The notes: generated by a model from the letters alone, not told the origin. Counted from the stretch's first letter, positions 53,101 to 62,854 are shown. The stretch: 64,000 nucleotides of DNA from Semisulcospira habei (GCA_036245525.1 BTPG01000007.1:165750976-165814975), one strand, 5' to 3'. Made by a program: numbers and translations.

Positions 53101-53861
53101 TGCCAGCTCTCGCTGATTCCCAGTACATCTTTGCCACACCTTCTGGTCAGAGGCCTTACAGAGGCCATGATGTTCTGAAGGCCCATGCCCTAGAAGCAGG
53201 GGTGTCATACCCAGCCATGTTCACATTTACTCAGTTGCGGAAACAGGTTGCAACTTTGGCTCAGTCAATGGCCATCTCGGAGTTAGACCAGGATCAGCTG
53301 GCAGATTTCCTTGGCCATGATATTCGGATACATCGCCATATCTACCGCCAACCTCAAGACGTCCTTCAAAAGGCAAAAGTGGCAAAGATTCTTCTGTCAG
53401 TTAACAATGGGATGACAGATTTTGAGAGTTGCATTAGAGCTGAGCTGGGCGATGATGAAGAGATTGACTTTGACAATGAAGACGCATCAGAAACTGGCAG
53501 AGAGGTCTCGGGGGGAACAGCACCTGTGAATGAAGCAAGTAGCAAGTCAGCAACACAGGAATCGATGAGCATGACGGAGAAAAGACGTCCAGAGCCTGAT
53601 GACAATCTAGATAGTTTTGATGATGACAGTACTGCGTCGGCTCCTGTTCGAAAGAAAGCTAGATTTACAAGAAAACCATGGGGGGAAGCTGAAGAGAAAG
53701 CTGTTCAAACTCGTTTCAAGACACACCTCGTCATGAACAAACTTCCTGGAAAGGCCGAGATACAGTATGCAATGGCGCTGGAACCTGCACTTAGACATAG
53801 GCGCTGGACAAACATTAAGGATTACGTCCGCAACAGACTGAAAAAGTTACAAAAGAAATGA
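49998..53861 (+). CDS. Crypton-like tyrosine recombinase gene (two exons visible)
   Basis: Exon 49998-50181 (acceptor TGTTCTCAG, donor AAACTG|GTAAGT; ends GRQRNAPNYKL) joins in phase 0 to 51444-53861 (acceptor TTTCTCCAG). Exon 2 encodes 805 residues without interruption. Numbering from its first codon: acidic region 1-110 (SDDEEFVPGSSS); Cys/His fingers at 130 (CKLCGK..THLQDVH) and 211 (CSHCKGLYQKKL..HSKRC); recombinase core with Arg478 in NRKRGGEV, Arg599 in TQLRKQ (usual His absent), His625 and Tyr634 in LGHDIRIHRHIYR; C-terminal Myb/SANT-like segment from Trp746 to RWTNIKDYVRNRLKK. Fits a YR (DNA strand exchange) enzyme, as a Crypton transposon or a domesticated copy. The start codon is not settled: ATG at 49957 is in frame if no intron precedes. 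The intron holds a family C hairpin split by another element. Confidence 0.75.
50295..51107. mobile_element. Family C TTAA hairpin, split by another element
   Basis: TTAACTCATTCTACCCC to GGGGTAGAATGAGTTAA; core at 50388-50462. A 592-bp insertion separates the left part from the terminal 40 bases. Confidence 0.9.
50477..51068. mobile_element. CAGGG-ended 592-bp DNA element
   Basis: CAGGGTGGGATTC and GAATCCCACCCCTG are inverted ends. Flanked by TTATCC on both sides (50471-50476, 51069-51074). Subterminal TTCCGCG/CGCGG repeats, an interior with poly-C tracts. Non-autonomous. Confidence 0.85.
51444..53861 (+). CDS. Main exon of the Crypton-like gene
   Basis: Open for 805 codons to TGA-free stop at 53859-53861. 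The frame stays open further upstream to 51237, but that part reads through a CTTT-repeat polypyrimidine tract and CAG acceptor, so I place the exon start at TTGGCAAATGGC. Confidence 0.85.
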   Translation: MANGAWDGPETESSASASQYEGSDDEEFVPGSSSPDSEGVSASIAGISDIDSIVSTMLDFIKVAGLGWPGVGDASTSKVQCALGGGNENVDRQEEHDAGKSGERALTEETGVHVSQRGKGKYKWDKKHACKLCGKLVLKMSTHLQDVHADEADVAKILSMKKGTKQRRRAWIRLQDEGDYMHNVAVLENKSGCLIPKYRTKTSKADDLLACSHCKGLYQKKLISVHSKRCCQKPGGFQITRRGDAARRGRLMLPIPLDVEFSFYHKVLATQRDDEISRLIRTDPLLLEYGKRLFDRRDIEEHTAGQISSRMRELGRLLKIIRVRSEMKIASLNAVINSASFDHVVLAVKELADFDEDTHQFKKGNLAMRIGHALKKCSQIKQSQASKQLGQGSDDRWRQELSEAQRFDSVFDGDWYDCVSATAAQSVGKMTMNKPKLIPSCEDVRKVQQLLETRMVSEDYPTVVKATLCAVSLFNRKRGGEVQRMKVSDFQNAKIGSITNQDILKGLTEVEKKMVNHFQRVEIRGKFNRSVPVLLTKKMMTTVDRILQMRQSVPALADSQYIFATPSGQRPYRGHDVLKAHALEAGVSYPAMFTFTQLRKQVATLAQSMAISELDQDQLADFLGHDIRIHRHIYRQPQDVLQKAKVAKILLSVNNGMTDFESCIRAELGDDEEIDFDNEDASETGREVSGGTAPVNEASSKSATQESMSMTEKRRPEPDDNLDSFDDDSTASAPVRKKARFTRKPWGEAEEKAVQTRFKTHLVMNKLPGKAEIQYAMALEPALRHRRWTNIKDYVRNRLKKLQKK

Positions 53862-53949
53862 ATTGAGCCGCCACTCGCAGCATTTTCGATTTCATACAGA
53901 TTTATTACATCAGTGTTATTATTGGGGTGGTTTCAGCATGTATAGCCTG

Positions 53950-53989
<40 letters not shown>

Positions 53990-54636
53990 CTGATGGACGC
54001 CTGGATCATTTGTGACCCTCTCTCTCACAAAATCAGTCTTAAGAACTCGCATTTTGCATGTTTTGACATATATGCATTTATGAAAACTACAGTGTTTGCT
54101 GATTACTGTGATATATGACTGTATGCTGTAGTGCAAAAATTGTAAAAGCTGTTCTTAAGTGTTTAAAGTTGTTAAAGCCTCCGGCGGCCATTTTGAGAAA
54201 ACAGCCTGTGAAGTTTCTGTGTGCAGCATAATTGGGGCCAAGGGCAGACTTTTAAAATCATTTTTTACCTATTTAATGGCATTTTTCATGATAAAGATTT
54301 TAACCATACGATACTTTGGTGTATGTAGAATACATTTCTCCCAAAAAGTGAAAATGCCCCAGATTGACCCCCCCACCACATATTATTGCGTGTAGTGCTG
54401 ATTGGCTCGCTGCGAGTTAAGACTGGTTTCGTGAGAAAGGGTCACATTTTGTATACTGTATAACCTTTGGATTTGCAAAACGAAACAGCCGGCTGGGGAC
54501 AAAAGACAATATAATAAGATAAGAAAACCATTGACAATGTAAAAATTGATTACAAGAGTGTTATTGGGGGGGGGGGGGGGGGATCATTTTGTAATATACT
54601 GCATGCCATTTTAAAAACTCTGCAAATGAAAGAATC
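53862..54636. other. Downstream of the Crypton-like gene
   Basis: Includes a ~37-base poly-T tract (53950-53986) and a poly-G tract (54566-54583). No AATAAA close to the stop was found; no gene seen. Confidence 0.4.
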
Positions 54637-55978
54637 AGAGCATGGAATTTTCCTCTTTTTGGCGGATTTCCGCTTAAATGAAGCTGCCATTCCGCCGAAT
54701 TTCCGCCGAAAACAAAATCGTAAAGTCACTATTCCAATACCGTGTTTCGTGATCTTTATGTGGCGGATATCCCAAATCGCGTATTGAAATTGAGCGAGGC
54801 GTTAGCTTTAGCACGCACAGTGCTCACTTCCAGTCTCTAGTTAGTCGTCAGTCACTAGTCAATTCCTAAAACACTCTGACGCTGACATTGCCATGCACAA
54901 AATACAGCATGACCGTTCATTCTTGCTATGAAACGGTTCTACACCCACAGCAGCTGAATCGCGTGCCTCAATCATACGTCAAGGCATCATAGCCACTGTA
55001 TGGAGCTCAGGATGTAGATCGAAGCACTACAGTCTCCTTCATCTACAGAATTCCAGCATTCCACATCAGCCTCTACAATTCACAGGCCAAAATATTTAAA
55101 ACACGGTCCTTACTGCCTGACTGCCATAAATGCGTACGTGCAGCTCGCAAGGTCATCGCTTCAGTGAGTCGTAGTCGGTCAAAATACGGCGAAGAGAAAA
55201 TACTTAAACGCGGAGACAGAATAGACGTCAGACGATTCTGGAGCCAAGAATATTTGGAGATGGACTTGGCTCGAGAAAAGCGTAAACGACGAGCTCCGCG
55301 CTCAGTGTATTCGCAAGTTAGCCGGGCCTGTGGGCAGGCGTATTGCCGCGAACTGCGCAGAGTTGATATTAACTACGCGGCCGCGTAGCACTTGATGCTC
55401 ACGTGTCTACAGCGAAACACAAGAAAGCTAAAAGCAGTGCCATTGGAAATATTACTCATGATGGTGAATAAATTTATTACAATGTATTTTTTTCCCAGTA
55501 AAGTTTGATGAAATTATGTTGAAAAATCTATATAACCTTTCTCCAGCTCAGTGACCATGGTACATAGTATCAAATAAGAGATAAAAGGAATCCATACTTA
55601 CAGCTGATTAAGCAGAGATTATTAAAGAAAGTATATATATTATATAATTAAACTCAAATTTAAAAAAAAATGGAAAGACATTCAGATGTATTTTGAATAA
55701 GCATTTGGATATAAATATTCTGTTGAATACTTTGTTTTAGTATAACTTTTAAACCTTTGACACAAAAAATAAAAAGTGCACCCCAAAAATAAGAAAAAAA
55801 AAGCAAGATTTTTAGGTGGTTAAACTGCTCAGTTTCTCTCTAAAATGCACCAGATTGCACAAATTTTAATGTAAATTTTCAAAAATTTTTTCCGGGGGGG
55901 GGGGGGGGGCATGCCCCCGGACCCCCCTAGTGAAAAGGGGTTTTCCTCTTTTTTTTAGTACGAGTAATTCCATGCTCT
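54637..55978. mobile_element. CAGAG-ended 1.34-kb DNA element
   Basis: CAGAGCATGGAATT and AATTCCATGCTCTG are exact inverted ends; AAGAAT flanks both sides (54631-54636, 55979-55984). Subterminal GGCGGATTTCCGC/CCGCCGAATTTCCGCC resembles the 50477 element. A 75-codon Arg-rich frame (55164-55388) ends DINYAAA; no transposase domain recognised, so probably an internally deleted copy. Confidence 0.82.
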
Positions 55979-56132
55979 GAAGAATGGTTGGTTATACTGC
56001 CATACCATTTTGCAAATGAAAGAATGGCTGGTTGTTTGTTGGAGACGAAAGACGTTAAATAAAGGCTGAAGTTTCAAGTGATTTCTTATGTTGTCAGTTA
56101 GTTAATTAATGTCGGTGTTCTGTTCTGTCATT

Positions 56133-56345
56133 TTAACTCGTTCTACCCCAAGATCGGAATCCCCAAATGTTGACGTCGTCTTCAGAAGACTGCGTTGCAG
56201 TGCAGGACACAGATCCACCATGATAGTTCAAGGGTGATGCCAGAATAGCTTGGCGCCCATAGGCGCCAAGCTATTCTGGCATCACCCTTGAACTATCATG
56301 GTGGATCTTTATTTTGCTGTGGTGTGTCTGGGGTAGAATAAGTTG
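56133..56345. mobile_element. Family C hairpin, tandem copy 1
   Basis: TTAACTCGTTCTACCCC start; core perfect (GATGCCAGAATAGC / GCTATTCTGGCATC); right end GGGGTAGAATAAGTTGA. Confidence 0.9.
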
Positions 56346-56531
56346 AGCCCAATGTTGAAGTCGTCTTGAGAAGACTGCGTTGCAGTGCAGGACATGGATC
56401 CACCATGATGGTTCAAGGGTGATGCCAGAATAGCTTGGCGCCCATAGGCACCAAGCTATTCTGGCATCACCCTTGAACTATCATGGTGGATCTTTATTTT
56501 GCTGTGGTGTGTCTGGGGTAGAATAAGTTAA
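56342..56531. mobile_element. Family C hairpin, tandem copy 2
   Basis: Starts at the junction with copy 1 without the TCATTCTACCCC end, ends GGGGTAGAATAAGTTAA. Confidence 0.88.
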
Positions 56532-56707
56532 GCCCAAATGTTGAAGTCGTCTTCAGAAGACTGCGTTGCAGTGCAGGACACAGATCCACCACGATAGTTC
56601 AAGGGTGATGCTAGAATAGCTTGGTGCCCATAGGCGCCAAGCTATTCTGGCATCACCCTTGAACTATCGTGGTGGATCTTAAATTTTGCTGGGGTAGAAT
56701 AAGTTAA
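56528..56707. mobile_element. Family C hairpin, tandem copy 3
   Basis: Same structure as copy 2; outer arms read ACGATAG/CTATCGT, again changed on both arms. Confidence 0.88.
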
Positions 56708-56763
56708 GTGTTCGTTTCTTCGTCTGGGTCTTTTTCTATCTTTGATATTTTTCCACACTTTTT

Positions 56764-56999
56764 GACCCGCATCATAGTCATACTGAGGCTAAATAGCTTC
56801 AAATCTGTTCACTGCCATAATTCTATGCAAGCTACATTACAGTACTTACAGATGAGGACATAGACCAATGGCTTTAGTTCAAGGGTGGTGCCACAATAGC
56901 TTGGCGCCTAGAGGCACCAAGCTATTCTGGCACTAACCCTTGGACTATTTCAGTTACACTAGTTGCACACACTGGTGTATTCCGAATGATAAGGGTTAA
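56764..56999. mobile_element. Family B hairpin, reverse orientation
   Basis: Left end decayed (GACCCGCATCATAG), core with small mutations, right end CCGAATGATAAGGGTTAA. Confidence 0.82.
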
Positions 57000-57588
57000 T
57001 ATTCAAAATGCTCTGTTGCTGTTTGTCTGAAACTCCAGAGTACCCCAAAACGCACAAAAAAGGTCCTTTAATTTCCAGAATACATTATGTTGATTCTCAC
57101 ATCAATGCCATGATAAACTGTTTTGCTTCAAAAGGACAAAACGCAGCAATGTTTAAACGATTTCCTCTGTAAAAATCATAATCGAAAGGTTTCGGGCCAG
57201 TGTTTATTGAATTTTGCACCATACTATGTAAAGAATGTTAAAGCACACATACACATTTAAGTTGGGAAAAAAAAATTAATGTGAAAAAGAAGTATTCCAT
57301 GAACTTGACCTTATTACAGACGCCTACTGTTGTGAAGACACCCATTTTGACTGTAATGCCAGTTTCATTTGTGTGAGAGAGACACCCACCCACTTTATTG
57401 GCAGAAACCCATTTTTTCGGCATCTAGTGGCTCTGTTTCTAGAAAATGTCTATTTTATTTTAAGTTATAGAGCTTAGTTATAATGTGAGTTCTAAACATT
57501 CGCATCAATTCCAGAGCCCTAGAATAAATAGAAATATGGGAACCCATTTTCACATGAAATGCTAGGTAACCCACTCTGATGGTTGCGT

Positions 57589-57631
<43 letters not shown>

Positions 57632-58264
57632 CCGCGCGCGAGAGAGAATGACGTCATATTTAGAGTATTATGTCAGTGTCTGCGTGGTGATGGAGTTGCC
57701 TCTATTACGTCGCCGCCACTGTCTGACTTTCTCTAGAAGTAAAGGTTTCTTAGTGTTTTAATTATTTTCTGAAAAGAATTATTTTTTTTCAAAGAAGTTG
57801 AAAGGATACAAAGCTGGCTAACTCGTCCAATGTCTTTTCTCCAAACTAACTATATGCAAAAGTTCAAATAAATATGCCAATTAATTGAATTACGGACTCT
57901 AATCTGGGTCAACCGACTTCCTATAAATTGTGTTTATGTATTCAATGAGACATTCAATTACAATATGCTCGGAGGCTCTCTTAGCCACCCACTTAAGAAA
58001 GTATTTCGCCAAGTTTCAAGCTTGTGTGTACAGAAATATCGGAGATTCTCTTGTTTGGCTTCGCGCCAAATGTACGTTCAGCTACAGTAGCAGCGAGGTT
58101 CGCGTAATTAGACATGACGTCATTTTTATCTTGTTACTTCAATTGTTAGAGGTTTAGCCTGCCCGCCTTTGACTGACATCATGGACATGCTATTAAATTC
58201 GCCCCTCCGCGACCCGTCCTAAAAAGTCTCTTCTGTAAATAGGAGGGGATTAATAACAACGGTC
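57000..58264. other. Intergenic, nothing recognised
   Basis: Short GT/GA microsatellite near 57593-57630. No supported gene or hairpin. Confidence 0.35.
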
Positions 58265-58450
58265 AGCGGCATATATCTTCAAGAGCCGGCCACGCGTCTG
58301 CAGGGGCGCATGAAGGTACCCAATATGCAAAAGGCCATCGGGGCGATGTCAGCCGCCGTTAGCCCGCGCACGTACGTGCGCGGGCAAACGGCGGCTGACG
58401 TCGCCCCGCTGACTCCTTTTGCGCATTGGGTCTGTGCCTCTTACATGTGG
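58265..58450. mobile_element. Family H hairpin nested in a family E remnant
   Basis: E arms GGCATATATCTTCAAGAG ... GCAGGGGCGCATGAAGG and CTGTGCCTCTTAC are separated by an H hairpin (58327-58430): GCAAAAGGCC, GATGTCAGCCGCCG and CCCGCGCACGTACGTGCGCG with complementary right arm to CCTTTTGC. Confidence 0.75.
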
Positions 58451-59397
58451 GTACTGCTTTACGTGTCCCTGCCGCTGTGACTTCAATAAACTGCTAACAG
58501 ATTACATGAGATAGTGGATCAACTTTTGATTTTGGTGTGCAGCTGGTGAATCTCGTGACATTAACTATGATGTATTGGGAGATAATTATTAATTCATTCA
58601 CACTGAAAAAAATAAAAATAAAAATAAAAACAACGGCACGGTTATTTCGAGGCGAACAAAGATGAACCCATCAGGTCAAAGTTAACCTAATTACCAACTG
58701 TTTAATTTTTTTCCTGTGATCGTGTTTATTTTTTCCATGTTCGTTGTTATCGTCATTATATTTCACACATTCATTCATGTTTAAAAAAAAAAAAAAAAAA
58801 AAGCTGCTGCGCATTGACGTTTGGGGTCACATGAAAGTATGTCAGATTCCACCGACGTCATCTGAGAAATGGCACGGTTATTTCGAACCGAAGTAGGCTA
58901 GGTGCTGCTCTGGTCCTCCTACTCACCTTCTAGGCTTGTTTGTTGTGTTTTTTTGTTTGTTTGTTTGTTTGTTGTTGTTTTGTTGTGTTTTTTTGTTGTT
59001 GTTGTTTTTTTTTTTTTTTGGGGGGGGTGAGGCCAACCCCCCTCCCCCCCCCCCCCCCCCCCCAATGTTCATACGTCAAAGCGAATTGAGGGACACACTG
59101 ACTAGAGTGAAATTTGCTAAGATTATTAGCCTTTTCTGTTCTGCATCATGCCAAGAGAAAATATAGCCCCCGGACACCCCCCCCCCCCCCCACTAATGTT
59201 TCTACGCCTCTGGTGCGTGTTTGTGTGTGTTATGCGTGTGCCGCGTGCCTGTGTGTGCGTGCGTGCGTGCCTGTGTGCGTTCAAGTTAGTGTCAGACTAC
59301 GATCAGCATGCAGGTTCTAGGCGCGCCTCACTACGTTTGGTTCGCCGGACTGAACAGCTACTGATGTTATGTCTATCGCCATTCGACTAAGAACCAG
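58451..59397. other. Intergenic, homopolymer-rich
   Basis: Poly-A (58783-58801), GTTT-type repeats (58940-59010), poly-C (59041-59063 and 59178-59191) and a GTGT/GCGT-rich stretch. No gene supported. Confidence 0.4.
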
Positions 59398-59526
59398 TAA
59401 GCAAAAGATCCTCGGGCCTTCTTCGGCCGCAGGTCGGCTCGCGCACGGCCGTACTGATACTGACTGTGTACTGCACGGCTATGCGCGGGCCGACCGGCGG
59501 CCACAGAAGGCCTGAGGACTGCTTGC
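59398..59526. mobile_element. Family H hairpin, long form
   Basis: AGCAAAAGATCCTCGGGCC, GAAGGCC-type inner stem, CGGCCGCAGGTCGG and CGCGCACGGCCGT pair with the right half ending GGCCTGAGGACTGCTTGC. Confidence 0.65.
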
Positions 59527-59636
59527 CGACTCGGGGCGGACTTCCTGATATACTTAGAATCAAGCCGCGACACACAAAAGTGGCCTACTTACTGAAGACT
59601 TACTAAACCACCACGGCCAAGCGGCCCAGTCATAGA

Positions 59637-59692
59637 GCCTCATGGGCCCCCGGCAGTTTGCGTGGGGCTCACCAGGATCTATGCCTCGTGTT
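59637..59692. mobile_element. Family E hairpin, diverged
   Basis: CCTCATGGGCCCCCGGCAG and GGGGCTCACCAGGATCTATG then CCTCGTG. Confidence 0.6.
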
Positions 59693-59830
59693 TACATTGA
59701 TTACGCTCGTCTCACGTCAAGGGAGGGAGTGAGTGTGAGCCATATGACGGAACAGTCAAGTGCGTCAGAGCTGGGTTGGTGGTCAGTTCACACAGCGGTA
59801 CAGTTTGTCAGTTTCTTACTGTGTTAATCT

Positions 59831-60036
59831 TTAACCTTTTAGCCCCAAGGTCCCATTTCTCAAACTGTTGGAGGTGTTGCCTAATGACTATTTACCAGTT
59901 GCAGGAGATGGATTGTCGATAATTCAAGGATAGTGCCAGATTAGCTTGGCGCCTTCAGGCGCCAAGCTAATCTGGCACTACCCTTGAATTATCATCGTCA
60001 ATCCATCTCCTGCTGTAGGGACTCGGGGCTAAGCAA
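59831..60036. mobile_element. Family A TTAA hairpin element
   Basis: TTAACCTTTTAGCCCC start, intact core, right end GGGGCTAAGC without TTAA. Confidence 0.85.
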
Positions 60037-60819
60037 GGACGCCATTTTCGTCTTGAGCAATGGGGTCAGAAGTACGTAGCATGCCAAACTGTGCATCCCA
60101 CAAATGCCTATCGTTAAAAAATAAAACAAAACACCAGGATATTAGTCAAGGGTGGATCAGGATTAGTTGGGGGGGGGGGGGGGGGGGGCTAAAGAGAGAG
60201 AGAGAAAACCAGCTTTCTCTACCTTTCTACCGGTTGAAATAATGTGTAGGTGGGATGGGGGTTATGTTGTTTTTTTTTGCGTCCGACCGCCTTTGTCTTG
60301 ATTTTTGTGCGTTTGTACTCTCTACTCTTTTTTCGTTTGTTTGTTTGTTTGTGTGTGTGGGCGGGGGGGGGGGGGAACCCATGGCCGCTCCCCCCCCCTC
60401 TTGATAGGCCGCTATACTTGTTCCCTGCATTTCCTGGGGTAAATGCTAAATAATGTGATTTTTAAAGTTTATGTTTCAGAAGGGACGGGGTTGGGGTGGG
60501 GAGGGAGTGGGGGGGGGGCGAGAGGGAGGGGGGGCGGGGTTAGGGGAGGGGGGATTTTTTTTTAGTGATCTTCGGAGAGCTTTGTCTAACCTTTATTTAT
60601 TTTCTCATCACAGCTTTCAGAAAACAAAATTAAGTTGGATACAGGTACACAAGACTATGTCAGTATTAATTATTGCCTTGCGTGACTGTTTCTTCACGTT
60701 CAGCTACTGTATTACAAAAACCCAGAATCAGATTTCGTTTGAAGAAGGCAGGCAGTGCCCCCAGAAAGCAGACACCCGACAACAACCTACAGATTGACCC
60801 TGTGTGGCCATCTTAACCC
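60037..60819. other. Intergenic, G-rich tracts
   Basis: Poly-G tracts near 60170-60188, 60364-60374 and a G-rich block 60485-60550. No gene seen. Confidence 0.4.
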
Positions 60820-60939
60820 CTTGACAGTGGGGAACTCAGATGCAAGAGGCAGTTCAGTGCGGGGGCTAATAGGGATCTACTTTTCCTGCTGACGTTACTT
60901 TGCAACTATGTCCTTTGGACGGCTCACTCATTGTGTCCC

Positions 60940-61075
60940 GGGCACGACATCCACACATTTTGCAGTTGTCCTCGGCACGACATCCACACATTTTGCAGTT
61001 GTCCTCGGCGCGACATCCACACATTTTGCAGTTGTCCCGGGCACGAAATCCACACATTTTGCAGTTGTCCTCTGA
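60940..61075. repeat. 33-base minisatellite, four copies
   Basis: CGACATCCACACATTTTGC followed by AGTTGTCCTCGG repeats with period 33; the last copy runs into the left half of a family C element. The minus-strand Cys-rich frame across it is a repeat artefact. Confidence 0.9.
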
Positions 61076-61202
61076 GGACTGCATTACAAGTTATGATCGA
61101 CCATGATAGTTCAAGGGCACCAAGCTATTCTGGCACCACCCTTGAACTAGCATGGTCGAGCCGCCATATTTTGCTGTGGTGTGTCGGGACTGAATGAGTT
61201 AA
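61050..61202. mobile_element. Family C element, core shortened
   Basis: GTTGTCCTCTGAGGACTGC, GATCGACCATGATAGTTC then a left arm lacking GTGGTGCCAGAATAGC; right end GGGACTGAATGAGTTAA. Confidence 0.75.
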
Positions 61203-61502
61203 TTCCCTTTTCCCTTTTAGAAGCACAATCTTCGCCCATTGACAGGGGCGGGGTTATTATGACACCTACACCCCCCCCCACCCCCCCATTTCTTTGGACA
61301 TATCCCTGGATCCGAGTCTACTATGTTGTGTGATGACAAAGCCGCGCGTGTGAGAGGCTCTTAAGAGCTATGATTCAATGCATGCTGAGTAGTACGCTAG
61401 ACATTAAACACTGACGTACGCAATACTAAACGTTGGGGATTGTTTCGACTTCACTGCAGTTTGACCACTGACGTCTCCATCAGTTTTTTTCTTCTTCTTC
61501 AG
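61203..61502. other. Nothing recognised
   Basis: Poly-C tract at about 61272-61287; ends in a pyrimidine tract TTTTTTTCTTCTTCTTCAG. Confidence 0.35.
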
Positions 61503-61607
61503 TTATCGGCATGTGAGAACTGCGCTGTGAACATCGAGGAAGGGATTCAGTACTGGAGCGCGCGTGTGGAGCGAGAGGCTGTAGGGGGCGATACTTTTGC
61601 TAAGTAG
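61503..61607 (+). CDS. Possible terminal exon, unidentified
   Basis: After a strong polypyrimidine tract and CAG acceptor, 34 codons read LSACENCAVNIEEGIQYW then SARVEREAVGGDTFAK and TAG. Composition looks coding. No family recognised and no partner exon found. Confidence 0.3.
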   Translation, partial: LSACENCAVNIEEGIQYWSARVEREAVGGDTFAK

Positions 61608-61795
61608 GAGTAATCCTTGGAAGAACACAAGGTTTGATTCAGTCAAGTCAGTTCTGTGAAGAGGTAAGCGCACTCTCTCCGGTTGTCAGACGTATCCCGT
61701 AAATAATAATGGCGTGTAATCCTCCAACTAGTCTAGTGTTGTTTTTTTTTGTTTTTGTTGTTGTTGTTTTTTTTTTTAACCATGTTTGCTTGCTG

Positions 61796-62005
61796 TTAAT
61801 CCATTACATCCTGAGGCAGAATGTGTAAAATGTATATTGTCCTATGAAGACTACGTTACAGATTAGGCGATAGATCAACTGTTTTAGTTCAAGGGTGGTG
61901 CCAGAATAGCTTGGCGCCGGAGGCGCCAAGCTATTCTGGCACCACCCTTGAACTATCAGTCAAATTCATTTCAAGCAATGAGCGTATCAGGATGATAAGG
62001 GTTAG
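61796..62005. mobile_element. Family D TTAA hairpin element
   Basis: TTAATCCATTACATCCTGAG to CAGGATGATAAGGGTTAG; the core is a perfect stem turning at GGCGCCGGAGGCGCC. Confidence 0.88.
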
Positions 62006-62193
62006 TTTCATGGGATTTTCTTTCCTCCATAGCGAACAGAAAGCTCATAATAGCATTGTAAATACTAAATTTCGGAATGAAACTTCAGAATGAAAGAAAC
62101 TGAAAGTGCAGTAGTAGTAACAAAGAAAAAGATTTCAGACGGCAAGATAAGAAACACAATGTATCATCATAGTAGATCAGACATCAAGACCTG

Positions 62194-62320
62194 GGGTCAG
62201 TTACATGAGTGAGCTTAGTCCTGCGCCACTGAGCCCGCACTAAGCAAGGTGCTCCGCTATAGCGGAGCACCTTACTTAGTGGCTGGCGCAGGACAAAGCT
62301 CGCTCGTGCACCTGACAATT
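62194..62320. mobile_element. Family L long hairpin
   Basis: GTCCTGCGCCACTGAG, CACTAAGCAAGGTGCTCCGC pair with GCGGAGCACCTTACTTAGTG and GGCGCAGGAC. No TTAA border; single copy in the window. Confidence 0.7.
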
Positions 62321-62594
62321 GATGATTGAATCTCACAGAGAATCTCGAGATTGAATGTAGCCGAGGCCGGGCTCGGATCCCAAACCTTACCTCTTCACAT
62401 ATACGTTTTGTTTTGTTTTGTCGTCTACACTTCAAAGTTTCTTTCATGTATTGACATCCTTGCGATCGTTTTGTTTGTGTAAACTTCAAACATGAATTGT
62501 TCATTGTTTTGTGACGGTCTCTCACACTGCCTCATTACCGCCATCAAAGACGTTATATAGTAAGAATGCGGATCACTAATGATAAAACACCTCA
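62321..62594. other. Nothing recognised
   Basis: AT-rich; no gene or repeat identified. Confidence 0.3.
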
Positions 62595-62820
62595 TTAACA
62601 CATTCTATACCTCTACACCCGGCGGGATACGCAGCTTTACTGCAGGCTTTATGTCGCGTATACCATGAAGATGACCTGGAACCAACTGGAAAGGAGAGCC
62701 CGGGACAGAGACTCTTGGAGATCCTTTGTAGGCGGCCTATGCCCCAGTAGGGGTGCAAGGCATAAGTAAGTAAGTAAGTTATGTCGCGTATCCGGATGCA
62801 CCACTTCTCGAATGAGTTAA
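62595..62820. mobile_element. Family I-like TTAA element split by a LINE tail
   Basis: TTAACACATTCTATACC to CTTCTCGAATGAGTTAA; the interior GTCGCGTATCCGGATGCACC resembles the family I stem. Confidence 0.65.
62664..62778 (+). pseudogene. LINE 3' terminal fragment with TAAG tail
   Basis: Encodes KMTWNQLERRARDRDSWRS then FVGGLCPSRGARHK and ends in TAAGTAAGTAAG. The direct repeat TTATGTCGCGTAT at 62649-62661 and 62779-62791 is its target duplication. Confidence 0.85.
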
Positions 62821-62854
62821 TTTCGAACCATTCAGGCGGCCTTGATCCACTATA

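Noticed and set aside
60866..61084. Minus-strand 72-codon Cys-rich repeat protein (NCKMCGCRA units)
   Set aside because: It is the translation of the 33-base minisatellite, has no upstream signals and is also open on the other strand.
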